A stretch of 21,384 nucleotides of DNA, taken from a virus. A program made the translations under genes and the position numbers. The stretch spans positions 1 to 21,384 of IMG/VR virus record IMGVR_UViG_3300043119_000089; one strand, given 5' to 3'. Within the stretch, counting starts at the first letter, position 1. Every line of letters begins with the position of its first letter. The notes under the pieces are model-generated. The model worked only from the letters and a program-made list of their open reading frames with translations, ran no database searches and was not told the origin of the DNA. Shown here in pieces: positions 10,101 to 16,873 of the stretch.

Positions 10101-12096
10101 CGCAAATGCGATTGTCGAAATGGCCCCTGAGGGGTCGTTGGCGAAGCAGTTCTATCGCCGTAAGAACACTGCGGGCTATAAGGAAGATTTGGACCTCGGC
10201 CTGCAGCAGAAAGGGTACTCGCTTGCAAACGCAGCGGCAAAGTACACGTTCAGCAAGGCTATTCGCAAGCTGCAGGAAGACTACCAAGCCCAAGCGGCGG
10301 ACCCGACAACTACGACCGCACCCAACGGACGGGTAAAAGTCGCAGTGCTCGGGGAACTAGCGCGCTTGGGTGCGACCGTCCTTAAACCGCAGAACACCAC
10401 GCTAGAGCGCGCTGCGCGTCTGGCAAACAAGATGACCTACGTATACACCCTGCTCGGGTCTATCGCCGGCGCAGTCGTCAACCTTAGCGGCTTGGCCAAC
10501 ATTATTACGCCGCAGCTGGGTGGCCAGTATGGCTACACCACAGCGATATCTGCTATGAACCGTGCGTCAAAAGACTTCATGGGTAGCGGACTAAAACGTA
10601 CCGCTGCGCTTCCCGTTGCAGTGGGGTCGCAGACCACCACGACAAGTACGGCGATACCCACCCTAGATAACTACTACGTCATGGGGACCGACGGGGAGTA
10701 CACGGTGAACACCGCCCTTGGGCTTTCGGCAAAGAAGGCGGCTCGCGCCGCGGAACTTAAACCGCTTGCACAGTTGCTTGCGGATCGGGGTATGTCGAAC
10801 CACTCCGCCCTGTACGAGTCAGCGGGTCTAGCTGACGTAGGTAGAGATACTTCGGTTGTAGCCCGGGGTCTGGCGTTCTTCGGCGCTCCGTTCCACATGG
10901 TCGAACGGTTTAACCGGCAAGTTACGGCTATCGCCACCTACGACCTAGAACTAGCGCGTATGGAGAGAGCCCCGACTGCTGACGAGCAGGCCATGAGCAC
11001 GGCGCAGAAACAGCAGAAAGCCGCGCAAACGGCAGTCTATAACACCCAGCTCCTGAACGGGTCTGCGGGCATGAGCACCGCACCCCGTATGACCCAGCGA
11101 GGCCTTGGCCGCGTAGCGTTTATGTATAAGGGCTACGGGCTCACGATCACTACGTTGCTTGCAAAAACGGTTCGCCAGATTGCAGACAACGCTCATCCGG
11201 GGGCCGATGCAGCGTCTCGCGCTAAACGGAACGAAGCGGTTCGGCAGCTGACTGGGCATATCGGGGTCACTCTGCTTATGGCCGGTGTGCACGGGCTTCC
11301 CCTGTTCGGGATGTACGCGATGGTCGCCAACGCCTTCCGGGACGACGACGAGATCACTGCGGAAGAGGCCACACGGCTTTGGATGGGCGAGCTTATGTAT
11401 AAGGGCGCCATCAACAAAATCACGGGCTTCGAAGTCGCAGACCGGGTTGGGTTGAGCTACCTACTATATCGCGCAAATCGGTTTAACGCCGATCCATCTG
11501 CCGAAGAAACCCTCGTGCAGAACGTGCTTGGTGCGCCATGGGCAACTTTCTCCCGCGTAAAACGGGGTGTCTCCGACGTATTGGCCGGTGAATATCAGCG
11601 TGGGCTAGAGTCCGTGGTTCCTGTTGCATTCTCAAACGTACTGCAGGCAACGCGCTTTGCGATGGAGGGCGGGGTGCGCACGAGACAGGACAACTTCATG
11701 CTGGAAGACCCATCCCTGCTCGGACTCGCTGGTAAGTTTATCGGCTTCAACATGGCCGAACTAACACGTCGGCAGGAGCGCGCCACAGAGATGTCTCGTA
11801 TCAGCAAGGTTGTGCAGGAGAAACGCACAAAACTTCTAACGCAGCTGTACTTGGCTCACCGGTCCGGCGACACGGCGGGCTATGCGAAGGCTATGCAGGC
11901 CGTGAACGACTTCAACCGTACCAGCGCTGCGCGCTACCCAGACGCGGAAATCACGCCGGATACCATCGAGAAGTCGTTTGTGCGTCGGGCGCAGAACATC
12001 GAGGATATGGTGAACGGCGTGTCGGTCAATCCACAAGTGCGGGACGACCTCATCAAGATGTACAATGCCCAGATAGACGGGCAGACGAGGGGATAA
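4105..12096 (+). CDS. Giant polyvalent virion protein with metallopeptidase and PLxRFG-type regions
   Basis: This is a 2663-residue protein with a strong ribosome binding site and a tandem TAATAA stop. Residues 1-60 form a charged helical start (YSVKISGEAPSATELARI). Gly/Ala-rich hydrophobic segments lie at about 133-192 and 294-311. Residues about 316-345 and 450-480 are Pro/Ala linkers, and most of residues 345-850 is Ala/Lys/Glu-rich and probably coiled. Residues about 1398-1545 match the metallopeptidase domain of phage polyvalent proteins: HEVYH at 1491-1495 is a complete HExxH zinc site, and AEFVSE (Glu1536, Glu1540) offers the third ligand. PLSREG at 1890-1895 within DPYIPLSREGDYWL corresponds to the PLxRFG motif of a long domain in giant phage proteins, with Phe replaced by Glu. 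Further hydrophobic segments lie at about 2106-2145 and 2385-2414. By size and position it may be injected with the genome, like T7 gp16, but no transglycosylase or RNA polymerase motif was found. Confidence 0.9.
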   Translation: MGIFDVTGRLSGKNYSVKISGEAPSATELARIQQYVADQEGQFATKYKQQFGQDLAPRDDGTALGRGWASGMQSAKGGLGELLQTSGNRLGWSGLEDYGTGMETTAAKQAARLSLEQPAALGWRDVKGLGSGLTYLGEMAGSSAPIMGAGVAGAGLGTLAALAAPELAIGAGVAGTIGAGLATLPFYAGENLQEQEKVSGEGNVNLTKALATGAFQSALDAASLKALGRLGVGKAALAALEGETGQKLTSRLLTGAVNGTLAEGGTEAVQELATMWQAGVDLNSPEAQDRLLGAFVGGGVLGGVIGGAGRGAFGMRPDAGVTPPAAPPGTPAATPPAVTPPKAPAAPTNTTLTPDEIDALRAEAAAAAAAVQETITTLDALGIPKESAAYKKLVKAQESPTSEKTLAKLESVLKAYENNPKLVDAAVPGRIRAYIDATRAATVEKPQVTVADPDAVPAPKPKDEVVQDQVEKAEAKAPEAPVVAAAAPPVTDIQGPDWLKENVALAREQADRKGITGKIEDLFAEGLTAAQVRLRLEKDGDLNGIDQTERPGFVTSVRASLGIPSQMAEEGKAEFAAWRQGYDARKAPAAAAPPVAAPLSKERQAKLDAIQAQIDKDTAALAESKQNTAVREAKANQWTAEDEADLADAEAIAAAGKKHPVYLPSIDALKAKRDRVQRAAAEPKTETTSAGEQLVAPGIEARTATDLVLAAKARTDQTRQANAAPMDEGLFGTPAASGDLVDMAKASEATTKAEVAAAETGAAPKRKRPYQERWQKYPFTNAIGGVMRGSPLAKDLADALGGVPIPDVMLRPEGSGLAAADQLTGNLPSDSEYLYVLNKDAQGGLDAQHILDLLIDEATGKARPAGEQALRHEARKNEGQAGKAAAERARLAAPEAPYKGMRPWREASGFFSFEEQVGFAEESVAEHEAEAGRPLPPDVKEDVIDHLVDEGGTVPDALQALGIPETPAAPAETFTPFGDETDMPPTMDAAAFEDWFAGEMEKAPAEPAVETVAKKPGAARKKPNKATKVAQIMVKKAIYARANIEVEDAVVAEKAAADEAIASLWEERVAPLDTVASNIVRGIILEIGDVVDPTTLGDRKVVLELLSYKDRIDPRTKTTSLLMTDRQNAKFAKTYFEKFPTLVEGLLTIARDLAEPDTKTLFNNKNQAPGSENANWMFEGDELASWTEASLFLDQGTGYEAGSKAAQWVTNNLSADAIQLMQTEVARLRMIEGVARHRVINANNAAVLAERKTEADERSLQKAGLLKTDGTRVTIEEVADAAEREAAPKAMAVFRGGIVNFDLSSGKTVSLPETPAAVTATPIQAIEAARRIPPRKGDTGTSIAIRALRPELTAEQIKNLTDLEILEIMREAAQSREFLGGKLFSKPSVRQSYKMRMPLDPNIISSLRNGQLKLALRYLAFTATDQRIAAMANLLAANIEGTSVAVISPTDTTMREDELTILGNSHGIYYPQYDTIVLNENTGLTVSTFLHEVYHAVTLAELSKPESQLRADLQRVFDAIVNDIAQYMPGALTLAEFVSELKTNPDLRAAVAKMGTERLDLPPQAKGLGVLEWIKQLYTKFVKRLQRFTRRPNLLDHSDALIDMMVTPERNSAPDILYSRSGAGVSSMMDRFRAGVNATARDAQNTRARLADDALTILDGASAFGLEQVLGVLPTLQVADIAKKLGVKNPDEMMHTVQRMDSHRARADARVNAMRDVLGAYRKKNPVMASNLDAIATSMSAEGVDVTRDRNVYDQFWLTYETLDAKGNVTGRRRASFASALDRDQTVALLNSVPNKNRSKARASHDPDPAQNKVYDDLKVKFNDDTYLDQDGRDLFVALRDFYAQEYERLWTALNGDISEFNLDPDIASKIKQSAYVTIFGPGSVDPYIPLSREGDYWLEFAAFNPVTQSTESAKMTFPSSRARERFVAWLKTQQGVRKDANGDPIVSAYTAVEFATKGFRAAKDPMAAASVLKVITDYNMKHAGNPQKEIAADVIEQLANAIVEMAPEGSLAKQFYRRKNTAGYKEDLDLGLQQKGYSLANAAAKYTFSKAIRKLQEDYQAQAADPTTTTAPNGRVKVAVLGELARLGATVLKPQNTTLERAARLANKMTYVYTLLGSIAGAVVNLSGLANIITPQLGGQYGYTTAISAMNRASKDFMGSGLKRTAALPVAVGSQTTTTSTAIPTLDNYYVMGTDGEYTVNTALGLSAKKAARAAELKPLAQLLADRGMSNHSALYESAGLADVGRDTSVVARGLAFFGAPFHMVERFNRQVTAIATYDLELARMERAPTADEQAMSTAQKQQKAAQTAVYNTQLLNGSAGMSTAPRMTQRGLGRVAFMYKGYGLTITTLLAKTVRQIADNAHPGADAASRAKRNEAVRQLTGHIGVTLLMAGVHGLPLFGMYAMVANAFRDDDEITAEEATRLWMGELMYKGAINKITGFEVADRVGLSYLLYRANRFNADPSAEETLVQNVLGAPWATFSRVKRGVSDVLAGEYQRGLESVVPVAFSNVLQATRFAMEGGVRTRQDNFMLEDPSLLGLAGKFIGFNMAELTRRQERATEMSRISKVVQEKRTKLLTQLYLAHRSGDTAGYAKAMQAVNDFNRTSAARYPDAEITPDTIEKSFVRRAQNIEDMVNGVSVNPQVRDDLIKMYNAQIDGQTRG

Positions 12097-12132
12097 TAAA
12101 AAACCCGCAGGGAGGGAGGGGCCCTGCGGGTT
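12097..12132 (-). terminator. Convergent intrinsic terminator between the two modules
   Basis: Bases 12102-12112 (AACCCGCAGGG) pair perfectly with 12122-12132 (CCCTGCGGGTT), an 11-bp stem with a 9-base purine-rich loop. Six A residues at 12098-12103 overlap the left arm, so on the minus strand the hairpin is followed by TTTTTT. This is a strong intrinsic terminator for the leftward replication transcript. On the plus strand only TTAGTT follows the stem, so termination of the late transcript here is less certain. The hairpin begins five bases after the stop codon of the giant gene. Confidence 0.85.
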
Positions 12133-12171
12133 AGTTGGGAGGCTTGGAGAACCTTGAACGTGATCAATATA

Positions 12172-12399
12172 TCATGCGATTCGCCAAATGCGAACCCCCA
12201 AAAGGCCATCTTCTATACACGATCGTACATCTAGCGTATATCCTTTACGCTTTGCGACGGCCCTAGCGTGTATACCCGCACGGTTTAATCCCGTGCAGGG
12301 TACAAAAATGGACATCCCGACGGCCCATGCGTCCCAATTCACTTGGATGGCAAGGCCGTCGGGATAGAGGTCGTCAAGTTGAACTACCGGCATCGACAT
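12172..12399 (-). CDS. Small conserved-looking phage protein of unknown function
   Basis: This encodes 75 residues and is the last gene of the leftward operon. The ATG at 12399 is preceded by AGAGGA (12408-12413 read on the minus strand) with an 8-base spacer. A TTG one codon upstream is possible but less likely. The gene overlaps the 3' end of the primase-helicase gene by 26 bases in another frame, as is usual for coupled phage genes. The protein reads IQVNWDAWAVGMSIFVPCTGLN, abridged here, and ends in SCIEDGLLGVRIWRIA. This resembles small phage proteins that combine a Trp-containing beta-rich start, a central basic helix (HARAVAKRKGY) and a final strand, but I cannot name a family. The stop is 39 bases from the terminator hairpin. 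Good start signal, operon position and even composition make it a probable real gene. Confidence 0.7.
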   Translation of the reverse strand: MSMPVVQLDDLYPDGLAIQVNWDAWAVGMSIFVPCTGLNRAGIHARAVAKRKGYTLDVRSCIEDGLLGVRIWRIA

Positions 12400-15235
12400 C
12401 AAGGTGATCCTCTAAGGGCAGGACTAGCATATGCACGGCAACAGGGGGGAGCGAGAGCTTGGTGCCCTTACCCATACGCATCTTCTTGAACTCGTAGGTA
12501 TATGTCTTGCCAATATCTTCGAGCAGGGCAGCGGGGTTTAGCTGCTGCTTCACGCACCATGTCCGAAACGGTTTCGGGTATAGATACAGGCGCTTCGTAT
12601 CCGGCTCGTACCGGGCGACAAACTCCATGCGCGGCGTAGCATCCGGCACGACAAAGGTATCTTCCACCTGATCGCCGCCCTTGCCCCGAAGGTCTTGGGT
12701 GCTGTTGATGCGCAGGATGCTGGTATAGTTCTCAGCCACATACTGCACGAGGTAGTCGATGCTGCTCTTCTTTGTCGATTCAAGGAATGCCGTGCGCTCC
12801 CGGATCAACTTCACGACAAGATCGAACACGCGCTTCATATCGAAGTCGATCAGCCCAAGCCGCTTGGCAATCATGCCCCCTGCAAGGTGCGCCGCAAAGC
12901 CTGCGGACATCATCCGGTTCTTGGAACTCAGCCCTGCCGCTGCGTCAAGGCGCTGCTGTGTAGCGAGGTAGAACTTCCGGACCTCGTCTACGTTATCCAC
13001 AAGCCAGCGCAGATACGGGTCTGCAGCGACCCCATAGACTTCCTTCAGGATAGCGTGTTGAAACGCGTCGGCGTCTTCCTTCGAGTGCGGGAAGATATAG
13101 TCCTTGATGTTGATCTCGAAGATACGCTCGCGCTCTGCGGCGGGATCGGCCTTGCCAGCTTCCAGCACGTCCATCAGCGACGCGTTGCCCGAGCTTACAG
13201 AACTCAGGTGCCAAGGCTCCCCACGGCGGCGCTCGGCGTTGGACCCGCTCTGCATCCGGTTACGCTGCCGCCCAGCAGACAGCGAGTAGGCAAGGTCGCT
13301 TGCTTCGACTGGCTGACACTTGGTCAACTCGTCGATATACACGGGCAGGTTCTTCATAATCTCGAACCGCGCAAACTTGGACGCATTCGTATCTTCGTGC
13401 CGGATCATCAGCCCGTCCGGTTTGCCGTATACGCCGGCTGCGGCCCATTGGGTCGTTGTCTTACCAAAACCGGTAGGCCCGTCGAGGTGGATCAGCATCG
13501 AGTAGATCGGTGAGAACTCCATCAGAGGAGAACCGAAAGCGGTGCAGATGATCAGTTGGTGCAGCTCCATGCCCTCGTGGTTGAAGAACTGCATCAGCTC
13601 CTTCCACTTCTCGAGGTCGCCCTTGGGCTTGAGATATTCGGCCACGACACTCGTTTCAGACGTTGGCGGGTTGTGACGCACACCGCCGGGGATATACTCG
13701 CGTTCCCCGATGACAAACGATTTCATCCCGTCGGTCCAGCCAAACTGCCGGTGTGCAAGGTCAGCGGCGGCTACGGATTGCAGGTGATCAACATAGTCCA
13801 TGATGTAATATCCTATAGAGGTCCATTGCGCTTTCCCACGAGCGGTAATGCCCATGGTGCTCAGTGCAGATTGTAGTTTGTCGGGGGAGTTGATGGCGCT
13901 CTGCAAGACGCTGAACTCCCGCACACCGTCCTTCGGAAGGTGCAGTCGGCAAATGAGTTTGTCCCCAACTTCGGGGTCATAGACGCGGCGGGTGATGTAG
14001 AAGTCGTGGTGATAGACCAGCTCGTCCTTTGGATTGCCTTCTTCGTCTTTGCCCTGCCGGTAGACGCCGCCTGCGGCCCCACGCACGTAGGGAAACGGTG
14101 GTTTCGGTACAACTACCGTCATGGTCTTGACGGGCGCTCCGTTTGCCCGTGCAGGTTCAACGGGCAGCTCTACGGTACGTTCTTCTTCGGTCTCGGAGAT
14201 GTTTAGCTCACGGCCCAGCACGATGGGGGACTTGATATGCCCAAGGTGCGGGCACCCGTCGCACCCGCCCGGACGGGCCTCGTTGAAGCGACTGCACAGG
14301 TATGGACCCTTGATCCGACTAGCCTTGGCTTCCGTGTCCGCTGGATCGTAGTCGGGGTGTTCCCGCGATACCGCATGGATCGCTTTGGCGGAGTCTTGGC
14401 AGTGCGCTGCGATGGAGAGCGTTGCCCGCCACATAGGCTCGCTGGCGTCGGCTTGGTTGGTTATCGCATAGATAAGCTGCGCGCAAGTGTCGGTGCGGGT
14501 GATGATCTTGCGAAAGCTGTTCGTGTTGTTACCCAGAAGCTGCTCGGTGATCGCTTTGTGCTTAGCCGGGATAAACACCTTTGGCGCAACAACCACGCCT
14601 TCAAACTTACCGGCAAAATCCTCAAACGTGATCGTCGGCACGTCCGACAATAGCGCGGTAACTGGCGAAGGCGGTAAATCTTTGAAGTTCGCTGTCCCCG
14701 GCATCCGCAGGATACGCGCGCCATCAGCAGGCACCGACATATCCATACGGAACCCTTGTTTCAGGCAGGCGGCTTTGTAGCGCTCCGCGACCGGTGCCCA
14801 CTCTTCGTAGCTGACTTCGCGGTCGAGAACCCAGTAGCCGTGAATACCGCCGCCGCTGTCCACAAGGACCGGCTTAGGCAGGGCGTTGCGAGTGCAGAAA
14901 TTCCGCAGGGCCTGTAGGGCCTCTCCCTTGTCGGAATATTCCTTGCCCGGGCGGCAGTCCAGATCGAAGAAGAAGCACTTCAGCGCGCGAACGTTCGCGG
15001 CTTCCCGTGTGCTGGCATCCTTGAACGACGCCATAGCGAAATACACTTCGCGGTCATTTGCAAATGCGCCCGCTGCAGCCGCTGCAAGATCAGGTAGGTC
15101 GTCATAAAAACTCTGGCGGCGGTCCACTAGGTCTTTTGTAGGTGTCCCGTCCGAATTAACCGCCCTACGGGCTGTCCACAAGCAGTAGGGGCCGTCACCG
15201 CACATGATGCGGCTTAGAAAATGGTGGTCAATCAT
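12374..15235 (-). CDS. Bifunctional primase-helicase (AEP primase plus DUF927-like ATPase)
   Basis: The product is 953 residues, with ATG at 15235 preceded by GGAAGAA. The N-terminal domain is an archaeo-eukaryotic primase: FFFDLD (Asp91, Asp93), SGGGIHGYW (Ser127-Trp135, with His132) and the later DMSVPADGARILRMPGTAN segment (Asp165, Arg174) match the metal-binding and nucleotide-binding motifs. A small Cys/His cluster at 314-330 (Cys314, Cys325, Cys328, His330) could bind zinc. The C-terminal half is a P-loop ATPase of the DUF927-like phage helicase type: Walker A GPTGFGKTT at 586-594, Walker B PVYIDE at 631-636, then a GRQRNRMQSGSN segment and an SSVSSGN sensor-like strand. The final 100 residues may form a DNA-binding winged helix. 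It should make primers and unwind DNA ahead of the polymerase encoded upstream. It follows a hairpin terminator, so its expression may be lower than that of its neighbour. Confidence 0.92.
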   Translation of the reverse strand: MIDHHFLSRIMCGDGPYCLWTARRAVNSDGTPTKDLVDRRQSFYDDLPDLAAAAAGAFANDREVYFAMASFKDASTREAANVRALKCFFFDLDCRPGKEYSDKGEALQALRNFCTRNALPKPVLVDSGGGIHGYWVLDREVSYEEWAPVAERYKAACLKQGFRMDMSVPADGARILRMPGTANFKDLPPSPVTALLSDVPTITFEDFAGKFEGVVVAPKVFIPAKHKAITEQLLGNNTNSFRKIITRTDTCAQLIYAITNQADASEPMWRATLSIAAHCQDSAKAIHAVSREHPDYDPADTEAKASRIKGPYLCSRFNEARPGGCDGCPHLGHIKSPIVLGRELNISETEEERTVELPVEPARANGAPVKTMTVVVPKPPFPYVRGAAGGVYRQGKDEEGNPKDELVYHHDFYITRRVYDPEVGDKLICRLHLPKDGVREFSVLQSAINSPDKLQSALSTMGITARGKAQWTSIGYYIMDYVDHLQSVAAADLAHRQFGWTDGMKSFVIGEREYIPGGVRHNPPTSETSVVAEYLKPKGDLEKWKELMQFFNHEGMELHQLIICTAFGSPLMEFSPIYSMLIHLDGPTGFGKTTTQWAAAGVYGKPDGLMIRHEDTNASKFARFEIMKNLPVYIDELTKCQPVEASDLAYSLSAGRQRNRMQSGSNAERRRGEPWHLSSVSSGNASLMDVLEAGKADPAAERERIFEINIKDYIFPHSKEDADAFQHAILKEVYGVAADPYLRWLVDNVDEVRKFYLATQQRLDAAAGLSSKNRMMSAGFAAHLAGGMIAKRLGLIDFDMKRVFDLVVKLIRERTAFLESTKKSSIDYLVQYVAENYTSILRINSTQDLRGKGGDQVEDTFVVPDATPRMEFVARYEPDTKRLYLYPKPFRTWCVKQQLNPAALLEDIGKTYTYEFKKMRMGKGTKLSLPPVAVHMLVLPLEDHLDVDAGSST

Positions 15236-15257
15236 ATCGTTCTTCCGCTTGTTTGAG

Positions 15258-15284
15258 AAAAGGCGGGGCCATTACAGCCCCGCC
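15258..15284 (-). terminator. Intrinsic terminator or attenuator inside the replication operon
   Basis: Bases 15262-15269 (GGCGGGGC) and 15277-15284 (GCCCCGCC) form an all-GC 8-bp stem with a 7-base loop. On the minus strand it is followed by TTTTCTC. It sits in the 56-base gap after the Cys4 protein gene and before the primase-helicase gene, 8 bases past the stop codon. No promoter is visible between the hairpin and the primase-helicase start, so read-through must supply that gene. Confidence 0.8.
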
Positions 15285-15291
15285 CAGTGGA

Positions 15292-16230
15292 TTAGTCGTC
15301 CCAAGCGGACAGGACCGACTCCATCTTCGGAGAGACCGCAGCGTCACCGGTGGACTTAGACGCCACGCGGGTTGGCTCCATAACCTCGTCTTCCGAAATC
15401 TCAGCCGCTTTTGGCTTGCTGGCCTTGCTCACCTTTGCGGCAGGCTCTACCTCGATCTTATCCTTCTTCGGATTGTACGCCTTAGAGGTGGCACCGTCAG
15501 TGTTGGCCGTATCGGTCTTGTAGACCGTCATGGTCGTGGCCTTCTTAACGTCCTCGTGATCGGCCAAGTCCAGCACTTCACGCAACTCAGCGTCTTCCAA
15601 GGGCCGCTGCGGTTTGAAGTACAGCTTCGGCGTCTCGCTGTTCTCGTCAAAGTACATCTGCGTGACCAGACCGATGATCGGCATATCGTTTGCGGACAAG
15701 AACTTGCTGTACGCCTGCATACCCATCAGACCGTTCTTACCGTCGCCGAACAAAGACGTGGCGGGCAGCTGCATCTGGTAGACCTTCTCGTAGTCATTCT
15801 CCAGTGCCACAGCCAGACGCACAGAGAAACGGCAGGCGCGGCTCTCGCCTTGGCCAGACCCTTTGATGTTCATCGGGCAGTCGCGGCAAGCACGGGCTTT
15901 GACGTTGTCCTCGGGCACATCAGCCGAAGGCTTCTCGCCGTCAGGCGACCAGCAGGTTGGGGCCGAGGGGGTCTCTGGATCATAGGCGCCCTCGAAGTAG
16001 GTGCGCCCGATCTTCGAGCTACCCAGCACGACCACGTTCATGCTGCCCGACGAGTTAACGCGGACCTGCTCACCGTTAAGCATCTCGCGGAAACGACCGC
16101 CCTTGATGCTAATACGACGGCTCGTGCCGCCACCGCCGCCGGACAGGGTCTTGTTGACCTCCATCATGCGCTTGAACAGGTCACCGGAAACCAGTGCGTT
16201 GCCCTTGAAGGCAGAAAGATCAGTGCTCAT
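15292..16230 (-). CDS. Cys4 phage protein, possible single-stranded DNA-binding protein
   Basis: This encodes 312 residues. ATG at 16230 has GGAGAA upstream with a 6-base spacer, and overlaps the previous stop in ATGA. Residues 36-80 form a strand-rich start (SRRISIKGGRFREMLNGE, then SMNVVVLGSSKI). Four cysteines lie at Cys93, Cys115, Cys118 and Cys133, the last three in RACRDCP and GESRACRF, and could bind one zinc. Residues 134-210 continue strand-rich (RLAVALENDYEKVYQMQLPA; PKLYFKPQRPL). The last 80 residues are a Lys/Ala/Glu-rich disordered tail that ends LSAWDD. I recognise the central pattern from hypothetical proteins of other phages. Three things suggest a single-stranded DNA-binding protein: the zinc-like cluster (as in T4 gp32), the disordered tail with acidic aromatic end, and the location between helix-turn-helix and primase genes. 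None of these proves it. A recombination mediator is the alternative. Confidence 0.65.
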   Translation of the reverse strand: MSTDLSAFKGNALVSGDLFKRMMEVNKTLSGGGGGTSRRISIKGGRFREMLNGEQVRVNSSGSMNVVVLGSSKIGRTYFEGAYDPETPSAPTCWSPDGEKPSADVPEDNVKARACRDCPMNIKGSGQGESRACRFSVRLAVALENDYEKVYQMQLPATSLFGDGKNGLMGMQAYSKFLSANDMPIIGLVTQMYFDENSETPKLYFKPQRPLEDAELREVLDLADHEDVKKATTMTVYKTDTANTDGATSKAYNPKKDKIEVEPAAKVSKASKPKAAEISEDEVMEPTRVASKSTGDAAVSPKMESVLSAWDD

Positions 16231-16442
16231 TTCGTGTTCTCCACAGAAGATTGGTCGTTGGCAGTATCCGAAGCGTTCAAAAGCGCGGCTTCGACGAGAT
16301 CGAGATTGAACCGGTAGGTATCCCGAATTTTGATGTAGGTAGAGGGCGGGATCGTGTTCGCCCTGATCCAGTTGCGGACCGTAGACACCGACACTTTGAA
16401 GTGCTCGGCTACCTCTTGGATAGTGGCATACTCAGCCGCCAT
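16227..16442 (-). CDS. Small helix-turn-helix DNA-binding protein
   Basis: The product is 71 residues. The segment TIQEVAEHFKVSVSTVRNWI at residues 7-26, followed by PPSTYIKIRDTYRFNLDLVEAAL, is the MerR/excisionase-like (HTH_17) fold: helix, turn, recognition helix, then a beta wing that carries the Arg-Phe pair and a last helix. The C-terminal 15 residues are polar and probably disordered. ATG 16442 overlaps the upstream stop in TAATG and has GAGGAA at 16449-16454. The stop overlaps the next start in ATGA. With no integrase in view, an excisionase role has no support. A regulator of the phage operon or a DNA-binding accessory of replication is more likely, but its target is unknown. Confidence 0.85.
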   Translation of the reverse strand: MAAEYATIQEVAEHFKVSVSTVRNWIRANTIPPSTYIKIRDTYRFNLDLVEAALLNASDTANDQSSVENTK

Positions 16443-16846
16443 TATTTCTTCCTCACAGTTATGACGTATTCCACGTCGGTGTTAAGCCCCGGCGGAACCG
16501 CCTCGGGGTTCTCTTCAAGAAACTGCTTGACGACGCCTTGGCTCAGCCGCTTCTCAAGAAACTCTGGTACCTCGTTCTCGAGGATAAACTTGTGCATCGA
16601 CTCCCAGTCGCTTGTCCAGTAGCGCGTTTTGGTAGTGCGATAAAACATACCTGCCGACGTGCGCATACTTTCGATGCCGTGCTCCGCGCAATAGGCTAGA
16701 AGCTCGTGCTTGATGGTGTTCAGTTGGTCGGTCAGCGCGTCGTCATCTTCCTTAAACCGCTCGGCCAACTGGGCCTTCGCGTCCCGTATCTTGATGTAAA
16801 TACGGGTGAGTTTCTCCACATTCGGTGGAGCGGTAATCTCGTCCAT
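16442..16846 (-). CDS. Conserved phage protein with N-terminal coiled coil, unknown function
   Basis: This encodes 134 residues from ATG 16846. An in-frame ATG four codons upstream (16858) has no ribosome binding site, whereas the chosen start has GGAGAG at 16851-16856. The N-terminal 60 residues are helical and charged (IRDAKAQLAERFKEDDDAL, then a second helix to HELLAYCAEHG), suggesting a coiled coil or helical hairpin. The C-terminal part runs SMRTSAGMFYRTTKTRYW, DWESMHKFILENE, FLEKRLSQGVVKQFLEE and PPGLNTDVEYVITVRKK. I recognise this layout from small proteins in other phage replication clusters but know no assigned function. The helical start slightly recalls host-nuclease inhibitor Gam proteins; the rest does not, so I do not assign that name. 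It is the first gene after the internal promoter. Confidence 0.75.
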   Translation of the reverse strand: MDEITAPPNVEKLTRIYIKIRDAKAQLAERFKEDDDALTDQLNTIKHELLAYCAEHGIESMRTSAGMFYRTTKTRYWTSDWESMHKFILENEVPEFLEKRLSQGVVKQFLEENPEAVPPGLNTDVEYVITVRKK

Positions 16847-16850
16847 CGGT

Positions 16851-16856
16851 CTCTCC
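16851..16856 (-). promoter_or_regulatory. Ribosome binding site that decides the start of the 134-aa gene
   Basis: Read on the minus strand, GGAGAG precedes ATG 16846 by four bases (six from the GGAG core). It lies inside the first codons that would be used if translation began at ATG 16858, which has only an A/C-rich leader upstream. This favours the shorter protein. Confidence 0.75.
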
Positions 16857-16873
16857 ATGGTTGTTGTTTGTTG

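Noticed and set aside
4105-12096. N4-type virion RNA polymerase
   Set aside because: The size is suggestive, but I found no single-subunit RNA polymerase motifs; PLxRFG-type and metallopeptidase regions explain the protein better.
12695-13513. Plus-strand 272-codon frame
   Set aside because: It is antisense to the conserved ATPase domain of the primase-helicase and shows no motif of its own.
15253-16317. Plus-strand 354-codon frame
   Set aside because: It lies wholly opposite the Cys4 and helix-turn-helix genes, and its translation is low-complexity and unlike any family; it is an antisense shadow of GC-rich coding DNA.
16227-16442. Excisionase
   Set aside because: The fold is compatible, but no integrase or attachment site is visible and the gene is embedded in the replication operon.
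16847-16858. Start of the 134-aa gene at the upstream ATG 16858
   Set aside because: It has no ribosome binding site, and the GGAGAG sequence serves the downstream ATG 16846.
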